Source: Thalassospira tepidiphila MCCC 1A03514
GTDB taxonomy: Bacteria > Pseudomonadota > Alphaproteobacteria > Rhodospirillales > Thalassospiraceae
Direction: 5' to 3'
Assembly: GCF_001662875.1 (NCBI RefSeq)
Contig: NZ_JPVZ01000012.1
Location: forward strand, 1-64,000
DNA length: 64,000 bases
Shown here: in pieces, positions 53,219 through 62,535 of the stretch
How the letters are laid out: each line of letters starts with the position of its first letter
How positions within the stretch are numbered: the first letter of the stretch is position 1
Notes under the pieces: generated by a model
Told to the model about the DNA's origin: nothing
The model's input: only the letters and a program-made list of their open reading frames with translations
The model's database searches: none
Translations under genes and position numbers: made by a program

Positions 53219-53635
53219 ATGAGCGGGAAAAAGCCCACCTATGACATTACCGACACCCCGGCAAGCAGGACGGAAAATCTTGCCGCACCGGGTGCGCATG
53301 ACCAAAAGGCGGTCGCGCTGCGGTATCGGCATGGGAAGGATAATGCCCCGACATTAAGTGCCAAGGGTGAAGGCAGCGTTGCGGAACAGATATTGCAAGT
53401 CGCGTTTGCCAACGGCATCAAGGTCCGCAAGGACAGTGACCTGACCGAAATTCTGATGGCTGTCGATGTTGAAAGCGAAATCCCGCTCGAAGCCTTTGCA
53501 GCCGTCGCCGAGATTTTGAACTATATATACCGGATCAATCGCATCTATGGCGGTCCGTCGCGCAGCCAGTCCGATCCCGAAGATCAGATCATGGCCACAC
53601 CAAATAATGACGTAAACGGGGAAGGCCCATCATGA
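53219..53635 (+). CDS. FlhB C-terminal-domain-like protein
   Basis: The 138-residue product lacks membrane spans but matches the cytoplasmic tail of FlhB: AVALRYRHGKDNAPTLSAKGEG, AEQILQVAFANGIKVRKDSDLTEILMAVDVESEIPLEAFAAVAEILNYIY. Such small FlhB-like proteins (FlhX/YlqH type) accompany flagellar loci. It lacks the NPTH cleavage site itself and may replace or compete with the cleaved FlhB tail in export switching. ATG 53219; coupled by a four-base overlap to the next gene. Confidence 0.85.
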   Translation: MSGKKPTYDITDTPASRTENLAAPGAHDQKAVALRYRHGKDNAPTLSAKGEGSVAEQILQVAFANGIKVRKDSDLTEILMAVDVESEIPLEAFAAVAEILNYIYRINRIYGGPSRSQSDPEDQIMATPNNDVNGEGPS

Positions 53636-53967
53636 GCCCAGAACAGTACAAGCCCGATCAGTTCAAAAACGACCTGAAGCGCGTCCTGTCATTGATCCGC
53701 ACCGGACAGCGATACCTTGAAGACGGCAAGGTGGTTGAACTGGCAGCGCTTGAAAGCCGCATTGCCGATTTGTGCGAGAAGGCCCGTACCATGGCCCCGG
53801 ATCAGCGTCAGGATGTTGCCCCGTTGCTTGCCGCTTTGAGCGAGGAACTGGCAGAGTTCGAAACCCGCATGCAGCAGGAATATAGCGACATCCAGCGGCA
53901 GCTGCGCGGCATCAGCAACACCGCACAGGCAACAAATGCCTATGCGCAGGCCGCACGCACGAAATAG
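53632..53967 (+). CDS. Small coiled-coil protein, probable flagellar accessory
   Basis: A 111-residue, highly helical and charged protein (YLEDGKVVELAALESRIADLCEKA, LSEELAEFETRMQQEYSDIQRQL). Its length and heptads recall FlgN/FliT-type export chaperones or FliJ-like proteins, but I recognise no family. Overlap with the FlhB-tail gene and position before fliO-fliP suggest a role in flagellar export. Confidence 0.6.
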   Translation: MSPEQYKPDQFKNDLKRVLSLIRTGQRYLEDGKVVELAALESRIADLCEKARTMAPDQRQDVAPLLAALSEELAEFETRMQQEYSDIQRQLRGISNTAQATNAYAQAARTK

Positions 53968-54151
53968 GCTCTGCCCACTAAGGTGCTGATTTAAAACCGG
54001 CCCTTGAAACTGACCTTTGGGGGCAGCGCATGTGGATGCTGCCTTGCCTGACCTTGCACGGCACGGTAAACAGAAACACGAAGACAGGTGATCGTTTCAA
54101 GATCAACCTGCCAACTGAGCGTCACAGGTTGTCGACGGGGAAAACTGCCTG

Positions 54152-54538
54152 ATGGAACTAAGCGCCTATTTCCGGTTTGTGGCCGCCCTGCTTTTTGTGC
54201 TGGGGATTATTGGCGTGTTTGCCCTTCTGGCACGACGGTTCGTACCCGGTGCGCGCAACATCAACCGCCGTGGTGTGAAAAGACGCCTGTCCGTTGTTGA
54301 AGTCGTCCCGGTCGATACCAAACGCCGTCTGGTTCTGCTCAAACGTGATGACACTGAACATCTTGTCATGCTTGGCCCGAATGGCGACACAGTGATCGAA
54401 CGTAATATCGGCACACAATTCAGTGAAATCCTTGGCAATCAGAGCCTTGCCGATGAAATCCCCGCATCTTCGGATAGCTCGATCACGGCCGACAGCCCAA
54501 AAGACACCGATCAGACTGACAGGAATGCGCCTGCATGA
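54152..54538 (+). CDS. fliO: Flagellar biosynthesis protein FliO
   Basis: The 128-residue product has one span (FVAALLFVLGIIGVFALLARRFV) and a small cytoplasmic beta domain (RLSVVEVVPVDTKRRLVLLKRDDTEHLVMLG), which is the FliO layout. FliO helps FliP assemble. It overlaps fliP by four bases. Confidence 0.92.
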   Translation: MELSAYFRFVAALLFVLGIIGVFALLARRFVPGARNINRRGVKRRLSVVEVVPVDTKRRLVLLKRDDTEHLVMLGPNGDTVIERNIGTQFSEILGNQSLADEIPASSDSSITADSPKDTDQTDRNAPA

Positions 54539-55359
54539 ACCGTGACATCCCATCACCATCGGCACGCACCCAGGATGTGAAACCGGCCAAAACTGGTTGG
54601 CGCGCGCCGCGCTGGTTAACGCTTTGCGCAATCTGGTCGCTGATCCCGCTGATCGCCATCATGGCAGGCGGCGATACCGTTCAGGCACAATCATTCAACT
54701 TTGATCTTGGCGACGGCCCCGGGGTGACATCATCGGGACGTCTGATCCAGTTGATCGGCCTGATCACGGTTCTGTCCATCGCGCCGGCCATCCTGATGAT
54801 GGTGACGTCCTTTACCCGTATTATCGTGGTTCTCAGCCTGCTTCGAACCGCCCTTGGCATTCAGCAATCGCCGCCAAACCAGGTTCTGATCAGTCTGGCG
54901 ATGTTCCTGACCCTGTTTATCATGATGCCGACATTGGAACGGGTCTGGGAAGAGGGGCTGGAGCCGATGATCAATGGCAACATTGATGAATTCGAAGGGT
55001 TCGAACGGTCCGTCAAACCGGTTCATGATTTCATGATGACCCAGGTCCGCGAGCGTGATCTTCAGCTGTTCGTCAATCTGGCGGGGATCGAGGAAATCAC
55101 ATCCCCTGATGACATCCCGCTGCGCTCGCTGATCCCGGCCTTCATGATCAGTGAATTGCGCCGTGCGTTCGAAATCGGCTTTTTGCTGTTTATTCCGTTT
55201 CTGATCATCGACATGGTTGTCGCCAGTATCCTGATGTCGATGGGTATGATGATGCTGCCGCCGGTCATCATTTCCCTGCCGTTCAAACTGATCTTCTTTG
55301 TGATGGTTGATGGCTGGTACCTGATTGCCGGATCACTGGTCGAGAGTTTCGGCGGTTAG
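54535..55359 (+). CDS. fliP: Flagellar export gate protein FliP
   Basis: A 274-residue protein with a cleavable signal peptide and four spans: LITVLSIAPAILMMVTSFTRIIVVLSLLR, TALGIQQSPPNQVLISLAMFLTLFIM, IPAFMISELRRAFEIGFLLFIPFLIIDM (each quoted here in part), and SMGMMMLPPVIISLPFKL. This is complete FliP, the gate pore-forming subunit with FliQ and FliR. The N-terminus is about 30 residues longer than usual before the signal core. Confidence 0.95.
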   Translation: MNRDIPSPSARTQDVKPAKTGWRAPRWLTLCAIWSLIPLIAIMAGGDTVQAQSFNFDLGDGPGVTSSGRLIQLIGLITVLSIAPAILMMVTSFTRIIVVLSLLRTALGIQQSPPNQVLISLAMFLTLFIMMPTLERVWEEGLEPMINGNIDEFEGFERSVKPVHDFMMTQVRERDLQLFVNLAGIEEITSPDDIPLRSLIPAFMISELRRAFEIGFLLFIPFLIIDMVVASILMSMGMMMLPPVIISLPFKLIFFVMVDGWYLIAGSLVESFGG

Positions 55360-55409
55360 GCCGACGGGCCAAAAACGTCGCATCCCAGACAACAGAAAAA
55401 CAGCTTATC

Positions 55410-56678
55410 TCAGCTTTCGAGATAATCGCGCAGGCGATAATACCAGATCGCAATCGTCGCATAGGCACGATGCATGTCATGGGCAATCAACGGGCTGATG
55501 TCACTGAACCGCAGGGGCAACGGCGTATCGGGTGCCAACAGGTTATCGGCGATAGCCTTGCCCAGTGACGTCGACAAAGCCACCCCGCGCCCGTTATAGC
55601 CAACCGCCATCGTCATATTGTCCACCGGACGATGAATATGCGGCAAATGGTCATAGGTCATGGCAAGACGGCCCGACCAGCAAAACTCAATCGGAACCGA
55701 CTTCGTCCAAGGATAATAGGCATGAAGTTCCGAGACGATCCCATTGAATGCCGCGCGACTGACGGGATCAGCAAAGGATCCCCGCCCCCCGATCATCAGG
55801 CGTCCGCCCGGACCGATGCGGAAATAATTGCCAATCCGGCGGCTATCGGAAACGGGGGTTTTGGTTGGCAGCACTGTCGCAAGCTGCTCTTCACTGAGTG
55901 GCGCTGTTGCCACCTGAAAGCTGTTTACCGGGATCAGGCTTTTGCGCAATTTCGGAAACAGGTCGCCGGAATAGGCGTTTGTCGCAACCACCAGATGGTC
56001 GCTTGTGATGGATGCCGTGCCATCACCAATCTCGGCATGCCATTTCCGGGAAATGCTTTTAACGCGCTGAACCGGTGCCGGTGCAAATACCTGACACCCT
56101 GCCGCCTGCGCTGCACGCGTCAGGCCGCGAATGTATTTCAACGGATGAAGCTGGCCTGCCCGGTTATCGAGCCAGCCACCGACAAGGCGCTGGCTTCCCG
56201 AAAGGGCCTGAATTTCCGCGGTATCGAGCATTTTGACATCCGCCCCGCGCGTCTGCCATTCGCGCATGCGGTTTTCCAACCAGCCAAGGTGATCGCGCTT
56301 GACCGAACCCTGTATCCATCCGCTTGGTGTGGCATCGCAGTCGATGTCATGTTCCTTGATCAGGTTGAATGTTGTCTCGGCGGTTTTACCGGCAAACGCG
56401 GTTGAGAATTCGCCATAAAGCCGGTCTATCTTGTCCGGGTCGTGTTTAAGCCCCGGGATCACCTGCCCGCCATTGCGCCCGGACGCACCAAAACCCGGCC
56501 GGATGGTATCCACCACAATCACCGACGCACCGCCCTTGGCAAGCTGAAGCGCGCAGGACATCCCGGTGAAGCCGCCACCGATAACCAAGACATCGCAGGC
56601 GTATTCACCTTCGGGCTTTTGCGTTTCGGGGGCGTTATTCGCGGTCGCTTCCCAGACCGACGTCAGATCATCTTGCAT
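55410..56678 (-). CDS. FAD-dependent oxidoreductase, PuuB/DadA type
   Basis: The 422-residue enzyme has an N-terminal FAD-binding Rossmann motif (VLVIGGGFTGMSCALQLAKGG), GASGRNGGQVIPGL, and the C-terminal GYNGRGVALSTSLGKAIAD. It is closest in pattern to gamma-glutamylputrescine oxidase PuuB and related amine oxidases. GAGGT precedes ATG 56678. It stands alone between flagellar genes; together with the amine-uptake operon at 18.9 kb it might supply the missing oxidation step, which is inference. Confidence 0.88.
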   Translation of the reverse strand: MQDDLTSVWEATANNAPETQKPEGEYACDVLVIGGGFTGMSCALQLAKGGASVIVVDTIRPGFGASGRNGGQVIPGLKHDPDKIDRLYGEFSTAFAGKTAETTFNLIKEHDIDCDATPSGWIQGSVKRDHLGWLENRMREWQTRGADVKMLDTAEIQALSGSQRLVGGWLDNRAGQLHPLKYIRGLTRAAQAAGCQVFAPAPVQRVKSISRKWHAEIGDGTASITSDHLVVATNAYSGDLFPKLRKSLIPVNSFQVATAPLSEEQLATVLPTKTPVSDSRRIGNYFRIGPGGRLMIGGRGSFADPVSRAAFNGIVSELHAYYPWTKSVPIEFCWSGRLAMTYDHLPHIHRPVDNMTMAVGYNGRGVALSTSLGKAIADNLLAPDTPLPLRFSDISPLIAHDMHRAYATIAIWYYRLRDYLES

Positions 56679-56840
56679 GTGGACCTCGGTCACCGGGTGT
56701 TGCGGCGGAACTCGGAAATTAATGGGGTTAACGAGCTGATTTTAAAACCATAACTCAAATCCAGATGGCATCAATGGATTAGTTCTGATGTATCGGGCGC
56801 CGTTGGTAACAACACCTTCCCTCGAACCCGACCGGCAAAT

Positions 56841-56874
56841 AAAAAAGCCGCCTGCAGCGCAGGACGGCTTTTGG
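56841..56874 (-). terminator. Terminator after the Sel1 gene
   Basis: On the minus strand AAAAGCCGtCCTGCG and CGCAGcCGGCTTTT-type arms pair around a short loop, with TTTTT after the stem. Confidence 0.8.
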
Positions 56875-56917
56875 TCTTCCCTAGACTTGGGCTTTGGCGC
56901 CCAACGGATATCCGGTC

Positions 56918-58237
56918 CTAACCTTGGCGGCGGCCGGATTTGAAAACATCCTGTTCAAGCGGCTTGAGGCCAAAGCTGCCGCGACGCGGGCCTGGATTTT
57001 CCGCCACGTATTTTTCGGCCACCTTGCGTTCGTCCTCGCTCATACGGGCGTGGATTGCCCCCATTTCGCGCTGCGCCTGACTGCCTTCGGACGGTGCCGA
57101 CATTTTCAGCCAGTAATAGGCCAGAATATTGTCCTGTTCGACGCCGCTACCAATCGCATAAAGGCGTCCAAGTGCTGCCTGACCATTTGCCGATCCCTTG
57201 CGGGCGGCACGTTCATACCAGGTCGCCGCGCGCACCATATCAACCGGCACGCCAAGGCCATGTTCGTACATCACACCGATCAGGTGATAGCCGCCCGGAT
57301 GGCCAAGCTCGGCCAGATCCATGGCAAGGTCCAGCGCATTGGCGTAATCGGGTTCGCGATGCGGCACACCGAAAATCTGGATCTGGGTCATCTGATATTT
57401 CGCAGATGCATCCCCCTGATTAACTGCATGGCTCAACATTTTCCATCCGCGGTCAAACAGCTTCAGATCCGATGAATGGCAGAAATACATCGCAAGGTTG
57501 GCCTGGGCATAGGCATCGCCTTCGCTCGCGGCGAGTTCGAACCAGCTGATGCTTTCGGCGATATTGCGTTCCGCGCCAAGCCCGACACCAAGGGCATAAC
57601 CAAGGGCCGATGCGGCCTCGACACTGCCGGCACGGGCCGCACGCATGTTAAACTCGAACGATTTCGACGGATCGCGACGAACCCCGCGGCCTTCAAGATA
57701 AAGGTATGCCAGAACGCTGGCAGCAGACGGGTCATTCAGTTCGCTTGCGCGTTCGAAATAGGAGACAGCCTTTTCGTCGTCCTGCGGCACGCCCCAACCG
57801 TTCAGGTAGCAAACACCAAGGTTGTAAAGTGCTGCGACAGAGCCGAACTCGATCGCCTCTTCAAACCAGTGCGCAGCCGTTTCGGCATTTTCCTGAACGC
57901 CAAGCCCCTTGGCATAGAGATAACCAAGGTTGTTTGCCGATACCGGACCACCAGCGGCAGCTTCTTCGTTAAACCAGTAGGCTGCTTCGCGGTACCATTG
58001 CTGGCCTTCGCCAAGATCCTCGGCAACGCCGAGTCCCTTGCTGCGCATATAGCCATAGCAAACAGCCGCAAAAGCACGGCTCTGTCTGTGAATTTGGTCA
58101 AGGATGCGGCGGGTCGCGGACTCATCACGCGGCATGCCGTCGCCCAGATAATGCTTTTGGGCAAGCGAAAGCTGGGCGAAAATGTCCTTTTCGACATTCG
58201 CCTCATCGTAATAGACCATTTTAAGTGCACGATCCAT
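56918..58237 (-). CDS. Sel1-repeat protein
   Basis: The 439-residue protein contains about nine Sel1-like repeats (NNLGYLYAKGLGVQENAETAAHWFEEA, ALYNLGVCYLNGWGVPQDDEKAVSYFERA; both quoted in part) and ends with a basic tail. No signal peptide or catalytic motif is visible, so a cytoplasmic scaffold role is likely. It is the last gene of the minus-strand cheZ-motB series. ATG 58237 was preferred to an upstream TTG at 58264; both sites are weak. Confidence 0.85.
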   Translation of the reverse strand: MDRALKMVYYDEANVEKDIFAQLSLAQKHYLGDGMPRDESATRRILDQIHRQSRAFAAVCYGYMRSKGLGVAEDLGEGQQWYREAAYWFNEEAAAGGPVSANNLGYLYAKGLGVQENAETAAHWFEEAIEFGSVAALYNLGVCYLNGWGVPQDDEKAVSYFERASELNDPSAASVLAYLYLEGRGVRRDPSKSFEFNMRAARAGSVEAASALGYALGVGLGAERNIAESISWFELAASEGDAYAQANLAMYFCHSSDLKLFDRGWKMLSHAVNQGDASAKYQMTQIQIFGVPHREPDYANALDLAMDLAELGHPGGYHLIGVMYEHGLGVPVDMVRAATWYERAARKGSANGQAALGRLYAIGSGVEQDNILAYYWLKMSAPSEGSQAQREMGAIHARMSEDERKVAEKYVAENPGPRRGSFGLKPLEQDVFKSGRRQG

Positions 58238-58336
58238 CACAGCACTACACTCTTCACCGCTCAAAAAAATCCAACAGAATCATAGCGCTTACACCCACTT
58301 TGGGCGAAAAAGGCGCCACCATATAGTTATTGAACG

Positions 58337-61300
58337 TTAATTTATAGCACTAAGCTGCGACTTTTCCAACTGGTCTCGATAGGTTGCAAGGAAACCTTGG
58401 AACTCTTCTACTTCGTCGACGCGATCGGCAAGCGTCCGGTAATCGATCAGGCCTTGGGTCGGCGAAGACGTGATCAGGCTGAACGCCTCGGCATAGGGGC
58501 TTTGGGCCATGACTTCGCCATAGCGGCGCTTGAGCATGTTAAGGGTGCGTTCCTGCCCGGCCATCGCCAGATTGACCGCCCAATTGAGCATGTATCGGCC
58601 ACGCTCATCAGAGATACCGTTTTCATCGAATGGTTCTTCACCGACCAGACGCTGGAACGTCTCGGCGGCGGACATATAGTCGCGGGTATTGCGATAATGG
58701 TCGATCCGCAGCAATTCGGCATTGCGCGAATAGTCGCCTTCAAGCGACGCAATCGCCTCGACACCGCGATCCGTATCAAGCAGGGCACGCGCCCGAAGGT
58801 GTCGACGCTGGGTGGCAAGTTCATCGGAAACGCCCGGAACTTCGGTCTCGTCGATGATGCGGATGGTTTCCTCGGGCTTGCTATCAAGAAGATAAACCAA
58901 GGCCAGTCGCGCCCCGACCCGGGCTTTTTCCACCCCGGTCAGACGGAAGTCGACCTGATGTTCAAGGAGTTCCTCGGCGCGTTCAAACAGTTCGACATCA
59001 ACCATGCGGTCGGCAAGACGGCGAATAAGTTCGTCGCCCTTGTCACCCGCCGGCGTCAGTTCTCGGAACTCGTCATACAGCGCAACCGCTTTGATCGCCG
59101 AGATATTATTGATTTCCTCGCCGAGATACAGGTTTTCGAAAGTCTTGTGCATCATGTCGGTCGCCTCGGTCGCCACCGGCATATTCGGGAAGAAGATCGC
59201 GACCTGACGCAGGGTATTAAGCCCTTCGCGGAAATCCTTGTTCTCGATCTGCAGTTCACCGATCCGTTTGAGCAACGCCATCTCGAACGCATCACCACGC
59301 CATGCAAAACGCAGTTTCTGAAGCTGTTCGATCGCATCTTCGACCGTCAGGCGTTCAAGCCGCATCAGAAGTTCGGTGCGATCAAAGATCGCGTGCGCAC
59401 GCGCCTTGCGGTTTTCGCCCTCTGCCACCTGATCCCAGGTCGCAACGGCCTGTTCAAGCTCGCCGGCTTCTTCTTCGAAAATACCCTTGAGGTACTGGAT
59501 ATCCATGATCTTGCTTTCGGAAAGACCCGGGGTCACCAGCATCTTTTCGATCATGTCCATGCCCGCTTCGGGGTTGCCGACGATCAAGGCCTGTTCGGTT
59601 GCAATCGGCACCAGACGCGACAGCAATTCAGGCGGGTAGTAGTCAAGGATATGAACACTTTCTAGAAGGTCGCGCGCACCTTCGTTCGGACGCCCGCGCG
59701 CAGCCAGGGTCACCGCCCGCCAAAGCTGCATCTCGGGGATCTTGCGCAGGCGTTCATCTTCAAGCAGGCGTTCGGCTTCTTCATATTCCCGGTTCAGGAA
59801 CTTGACCGCTGCCTTAAGCGCACGGAACTGCAACCGCTGGGCAATCAGCGGATCATCGTGTTCCATTGCGGAAATCACCGCATCGGCTTCGGGTCCCAAT
59901 CCGTTGGCCAGATAATACTGCGCCAGATCAAGACGCGCCTTGTTGCGATGCTCGTCACCGGATTCTGCAATTTTCCGGCGCAGCCCACGGATGGTTTTAT
60001 TGTATTGATCCAGACCACCGCGCCGCCAATCATCCAACTCGAAAATAAGACCTTCGCGGCCATCGCCTGTTTGCGCACGCACGCCGGTTGCCGAGGCCAG
60101 CAAGCGCGCACCTTCCGGTGAAATGTTAAGACCATCTTCGGCGGTAACAATCACGGCCTGCCCATCATCGCGCCCGGCGACCTGCACGCTGTCATTCATC
60201 GGGGCAACGACCACGCCCTGAACGGATGGCAGAACTTCAAATTCCGGATAGCGCAGCGCAACCTCGATGCCATAGCCGTTCTGGGTTGTCGTGGTTACAC
60301 GCAAAGTGTCACCGACTTCGGGATCATCAATCGGGATAATCGGCCCGACATCCTCAAGTGGTACGATCAGGCGCGCACGGGTCTGTTCGTCCAATTCAAT
60401 CGACGGACCCAGCTTTTCAACCGGCTGCATGATGCCTTGCTGCATGGTGATGCGCCAATCACCCGTTTCACTCCGGCCGGTGTAAAGGCCGATGCCATCG
60501 GGGATTGTCATGCGGACAATCGTTGCGTAAGGGCTTTCGATCTGTTCGACAACGCCGATGATCTGGGCGGCCTGTTGGCGCACGTTATCAAGATTGAGAT
60601 TGGCACGTACATCAAACGCCAACCACAAGAACCCGGCGCGCGACCATACCGCCGCCCCGCCCGGCTGACCGAACGGGAAACCAAGCGTCAGTTCGGTCGC
60701 GGTCTGGTCAACAGTGACAACAAGATCGCCGATGCTTTGCCGTTCGATCGGTGCCTGCCCGTTGGTTCGAACAGTATTACCCGCATTCTGCGCGGCCTGT
60801 GCAAGGGCTTCGGGTGAGTTGGGGTCAAGCGCGCCCTCTTCGGGCGTTGGTGCGGCTGCATCGGCCATATCTGGTGCCGCATCTTCGTTCTGCGCAGTTG
60901 CAGACGGGGTTGCAGGCGCAGGCGGCGCTGGGGTTGTCACCCCGGCCTCTGGTGTGTCTGTCGTCCGGGTTTGTGCGGTGGTGGTTGCCGGGGCACGCTG
61001 CACGCCCATGATATCAACCACGACCTTGTTGCCAGACCGGAAATGGCGCAGTTGTCGTGCCGGGGTCGTTTCGACAACGACATCCAGCGGATTGGTGTCG
61101 CCCTGGCGCACACGCACACCTTCGGGCAGGCGTCGTGAAATATCGTTGGCATTGATCCGGGCCGGCGCATCAAACGCGATGGTCTGCGCGCCTTGCGCCC
61201 CTTCAAGGACGTAATCGGTGCGGTTTGGCCAGTCAAACACCAGCCGATAGAAGGTGGGATGGCGTCCAACCCGCACGTCAAGCTCCGCCAGTTCTGCCGG

Positions 61301-61807
61301 GTTATCGGCAACGGTTTCAACAGGCGTTGTCGGCGCCGGGGTTATTTCGGGGGTTTGGTCATCCTGTGCGGGACGCGCCGGGGGTGTCGGTACTGCGGGT
61401 GCCGGTGCCTGGGGTTTATCAAGGATATCCAGGACGACGTTGCTGCCGACGTTAAACGCGCGCACTTCGTAATCATCACTCAGCACAAAGGCGATTGTGC
61501 GACCATCGGGATCAAAGAAAGCATCAGAAATATAGCGCGAAACCGGCGTCAGAACACCGCGCAACGAAGCCACCAATGGCTGATCGAACCGCACGACCAA
61601 CTGGTCGCCGATGATCTCGGCGGTGTAATTGACCGGCTCGTTCCATTGCAGAACAATTCGGCCATACCCGTTATGAAGCCCGGAGCGGATGATAACAGGG
61701 TCCGCCACCTGGGCTATTGCAGGGCGCATTCCGCTATAAGGCAAAACCATTGCCGTGGTGGTCGCAATTGCAACCGCCAGCAGGATGCGCACGGCAAGTT
61801 TCGCCAT
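58337..61807 (-). CDS. Large periplasmic AMIN-like/TPR protein in the motor-gene cluster
   Basis: The 1156-residue protein has a signal peptide (cleavage near AIA|QV). The first 500 residues contain three beta-type segments similar to AMIN domains (for example GRIVLQWNEPVNYTAEIIGDQLVVRF, YRLVFDWPNRTDYVLEG), joined by Pro/Ala/Thr linkers. From about residue 600 the protein is helical with TPR-like units. AMIN domains bind peptidoglycan. It begins two bases after motB, so it is probably a periplasmic scaffold around the flagellar motor; the exact role is unknown. Confidence 0.78.
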   Translation of the reverse strand: MAKLAVRILLAVAIATTTAMVLPYSGMRPAIAQVADPVIIRSGLHNGYGRIVLQWNEPVNYTAEIIGDQLVVRFDQPLVASLRGVLTPVSRYISDAFFDPDGRTIAFVLSDDYEVRAFNVGSNVVLDILDKPQAPAPAVPTPPARPAQDDQTPEITPAPTTPVETVADNPAELAELDVRVGRHPTFYRLVFDWPNRTDYVLEGAQGAQTIAFDAPARINANDISRRLPEGVRVRQGDTNPLDVVVETTPARQLRHFRSGNKVVVDIMGVQRAPATTTAQTRTTDTPEAGVTTPAPPAPATPSATAQNEDAAPDMADAAAPTPEEGALDPNSPEALAQAAQNAGNTVRTNGQAPIERQSIGDLVVTVDQTATELTLGFPFGQPGGAAVWSRAGFLWLAFDVRANLNLDNVRQQAAQIIGVVEQIESPYATIVRMTIPDGIGLYTGRSETGDWRITMQQGIMQPVEKLGPSIELDEQTRARLIVPLEDVGPIIPIDDPEVGDTLRVTTTTQNGYGIEVALRYPEFEVLPSVQGVVVAPMNDSVQVAGRDDGQAVIVTAEDGLNISPEGARLLASATGVRAQTGDGREGLIFELDDWRRGGLDQYNKTIRGLRRKIAESGDEHRNKARLDLAQYYLANGLGPEADAVISAMEHDDPLIAQRLQFRALKAAVKFLNREYEEAERLLEDERLRKIPEMQLWRAVTLAARGRPNEGARDLLESVHILDYYPPELLSRLVPIATEQALIVGNPEAGMDMIEKMLVTPGLSESKIMDIQYLKGIFEEEAGELEQAVATWDQVAEGENRKARAHAIFDRTELLMRLERLTVEDAIEQLQKLRFAWRGDAFEMALLKRIGELQIENKDFREGLNTLRQVAIFFPNMPVATEATDMMHKTFENLYLGEEINNISAIKAVALYDEFRELTPAGDKGDELIRRLADRMVDVELFERAEELLEHQVDFRLTGVEKARVGARLALVYLLDSKPEETIRIIDETEVPGVSDELATQRRHLRARALLDTDRGVEAIASLEGDYSRNAELLRIDHYRNTRDYMSAAETFQRLVGEEPFDENGISDERGRYMLNWAVNLAMAGQERTLNMLKRRYGEVMAQSPYAEAFSLITSSPTQGLIDYRTLADRVDEVEEFQGFLATYRDQLEKSQLSAIN

Positions 61808-61809
61808 AC

Positions 61810-62535
61810 TTACGTGCCTCCGATCCCGCTTCCCCCGTGAGGCTCGATTACAATGTCGACCCGGCGCGCCATTGCAAATCGCGCCTCCTCATCCAAGAGT
61901 TTGGGAAGCTGGTCGTATCTTGATGCCGCAAATCCGTAAATATTTATGTAATCTGTGTAACCGGATTGCTTTAACTCGTTGGCAACAGCCCCGGCACGGG
62001 CCAGCGAAAGTTCCCAGTTCGATGCATATTGCCCACGCCCGCTAAGCGGTCGCGGATCGGTATGCCCCTGAACACCGATACGGTTACCGATATTGCGCAA
62101 CACCCCGCCAAGCACAAACAAGGCCTGTTGCGCCTTGGGTGTCATATCCGAACTGCCGGCAACAAACAGAATATCACCCGGCAGGGAAATCACCAGTTTG
62201 TCGGCTTCGCGCGACATGCGCGCATCCCCCAGCACCGGGTTGTCATCAATCGCGTCGTCAATCACGGCACTGAGATAATCAAGGTTCATTGCCGGTTTGC
62301 GATACACACGCGGAATGTTCATGTTCGCCATCGGCTCGTCGGTATCTTCGACCGGCGACGGTTTGATAGATTGCGACAAGGCATCAACGACCTCGTCCCA
62401 GCGATCGATCTTGACCTTGGACATGGCAAACAGCATGACAAAGAATGTCAGCAGCAGCGAAATCAGATCCGCCAGACTAAGCATCCAGGGCGGTGGGCCC
62501 TTGACCTCTGGCTTGCGTGGTGCGTCTTCGCTCAT
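61810..62535 (-). CDS. motB: MotB-type stator protein with proton-binding Asp
   Basis: The 241-residue protein has one span near residues 18-38 (MLSLADLISLLLTFFVMLFAM) with the proton-carrying Asp23, a linker, and an OmpA-like peptidoglycan-binding domain with GHTDPRPL, NWELSLARAGAVANEL and DRRVDIVIEP-type elements. That is MotB, which anchors the stator. It overlaps the second MotB-like gene by four bases. No motA lies in the window. Confidence 0.9.
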   Translation of the reverse strand: MSEDAPRKPEVKGPPPWMLSLADLISLLLTFFVMLFAMSKVKIDRWDEVVDALSQSIKPSPVEDTDEPMANMNIPRVYRKPAMNLDYLSAVIDDAIDDNPVLGDARMSREADKLVISLPGDILFVAGSSDMTPKAQQALFVLGGVLRNIGNRIGVQGHTDPRPLSGRGQYASNWELSLARAGAVANELKQSGYTDYINIYGFAASRYDQLPKLLDEEARFAMARRVDIVIEPHGGSGIGGT

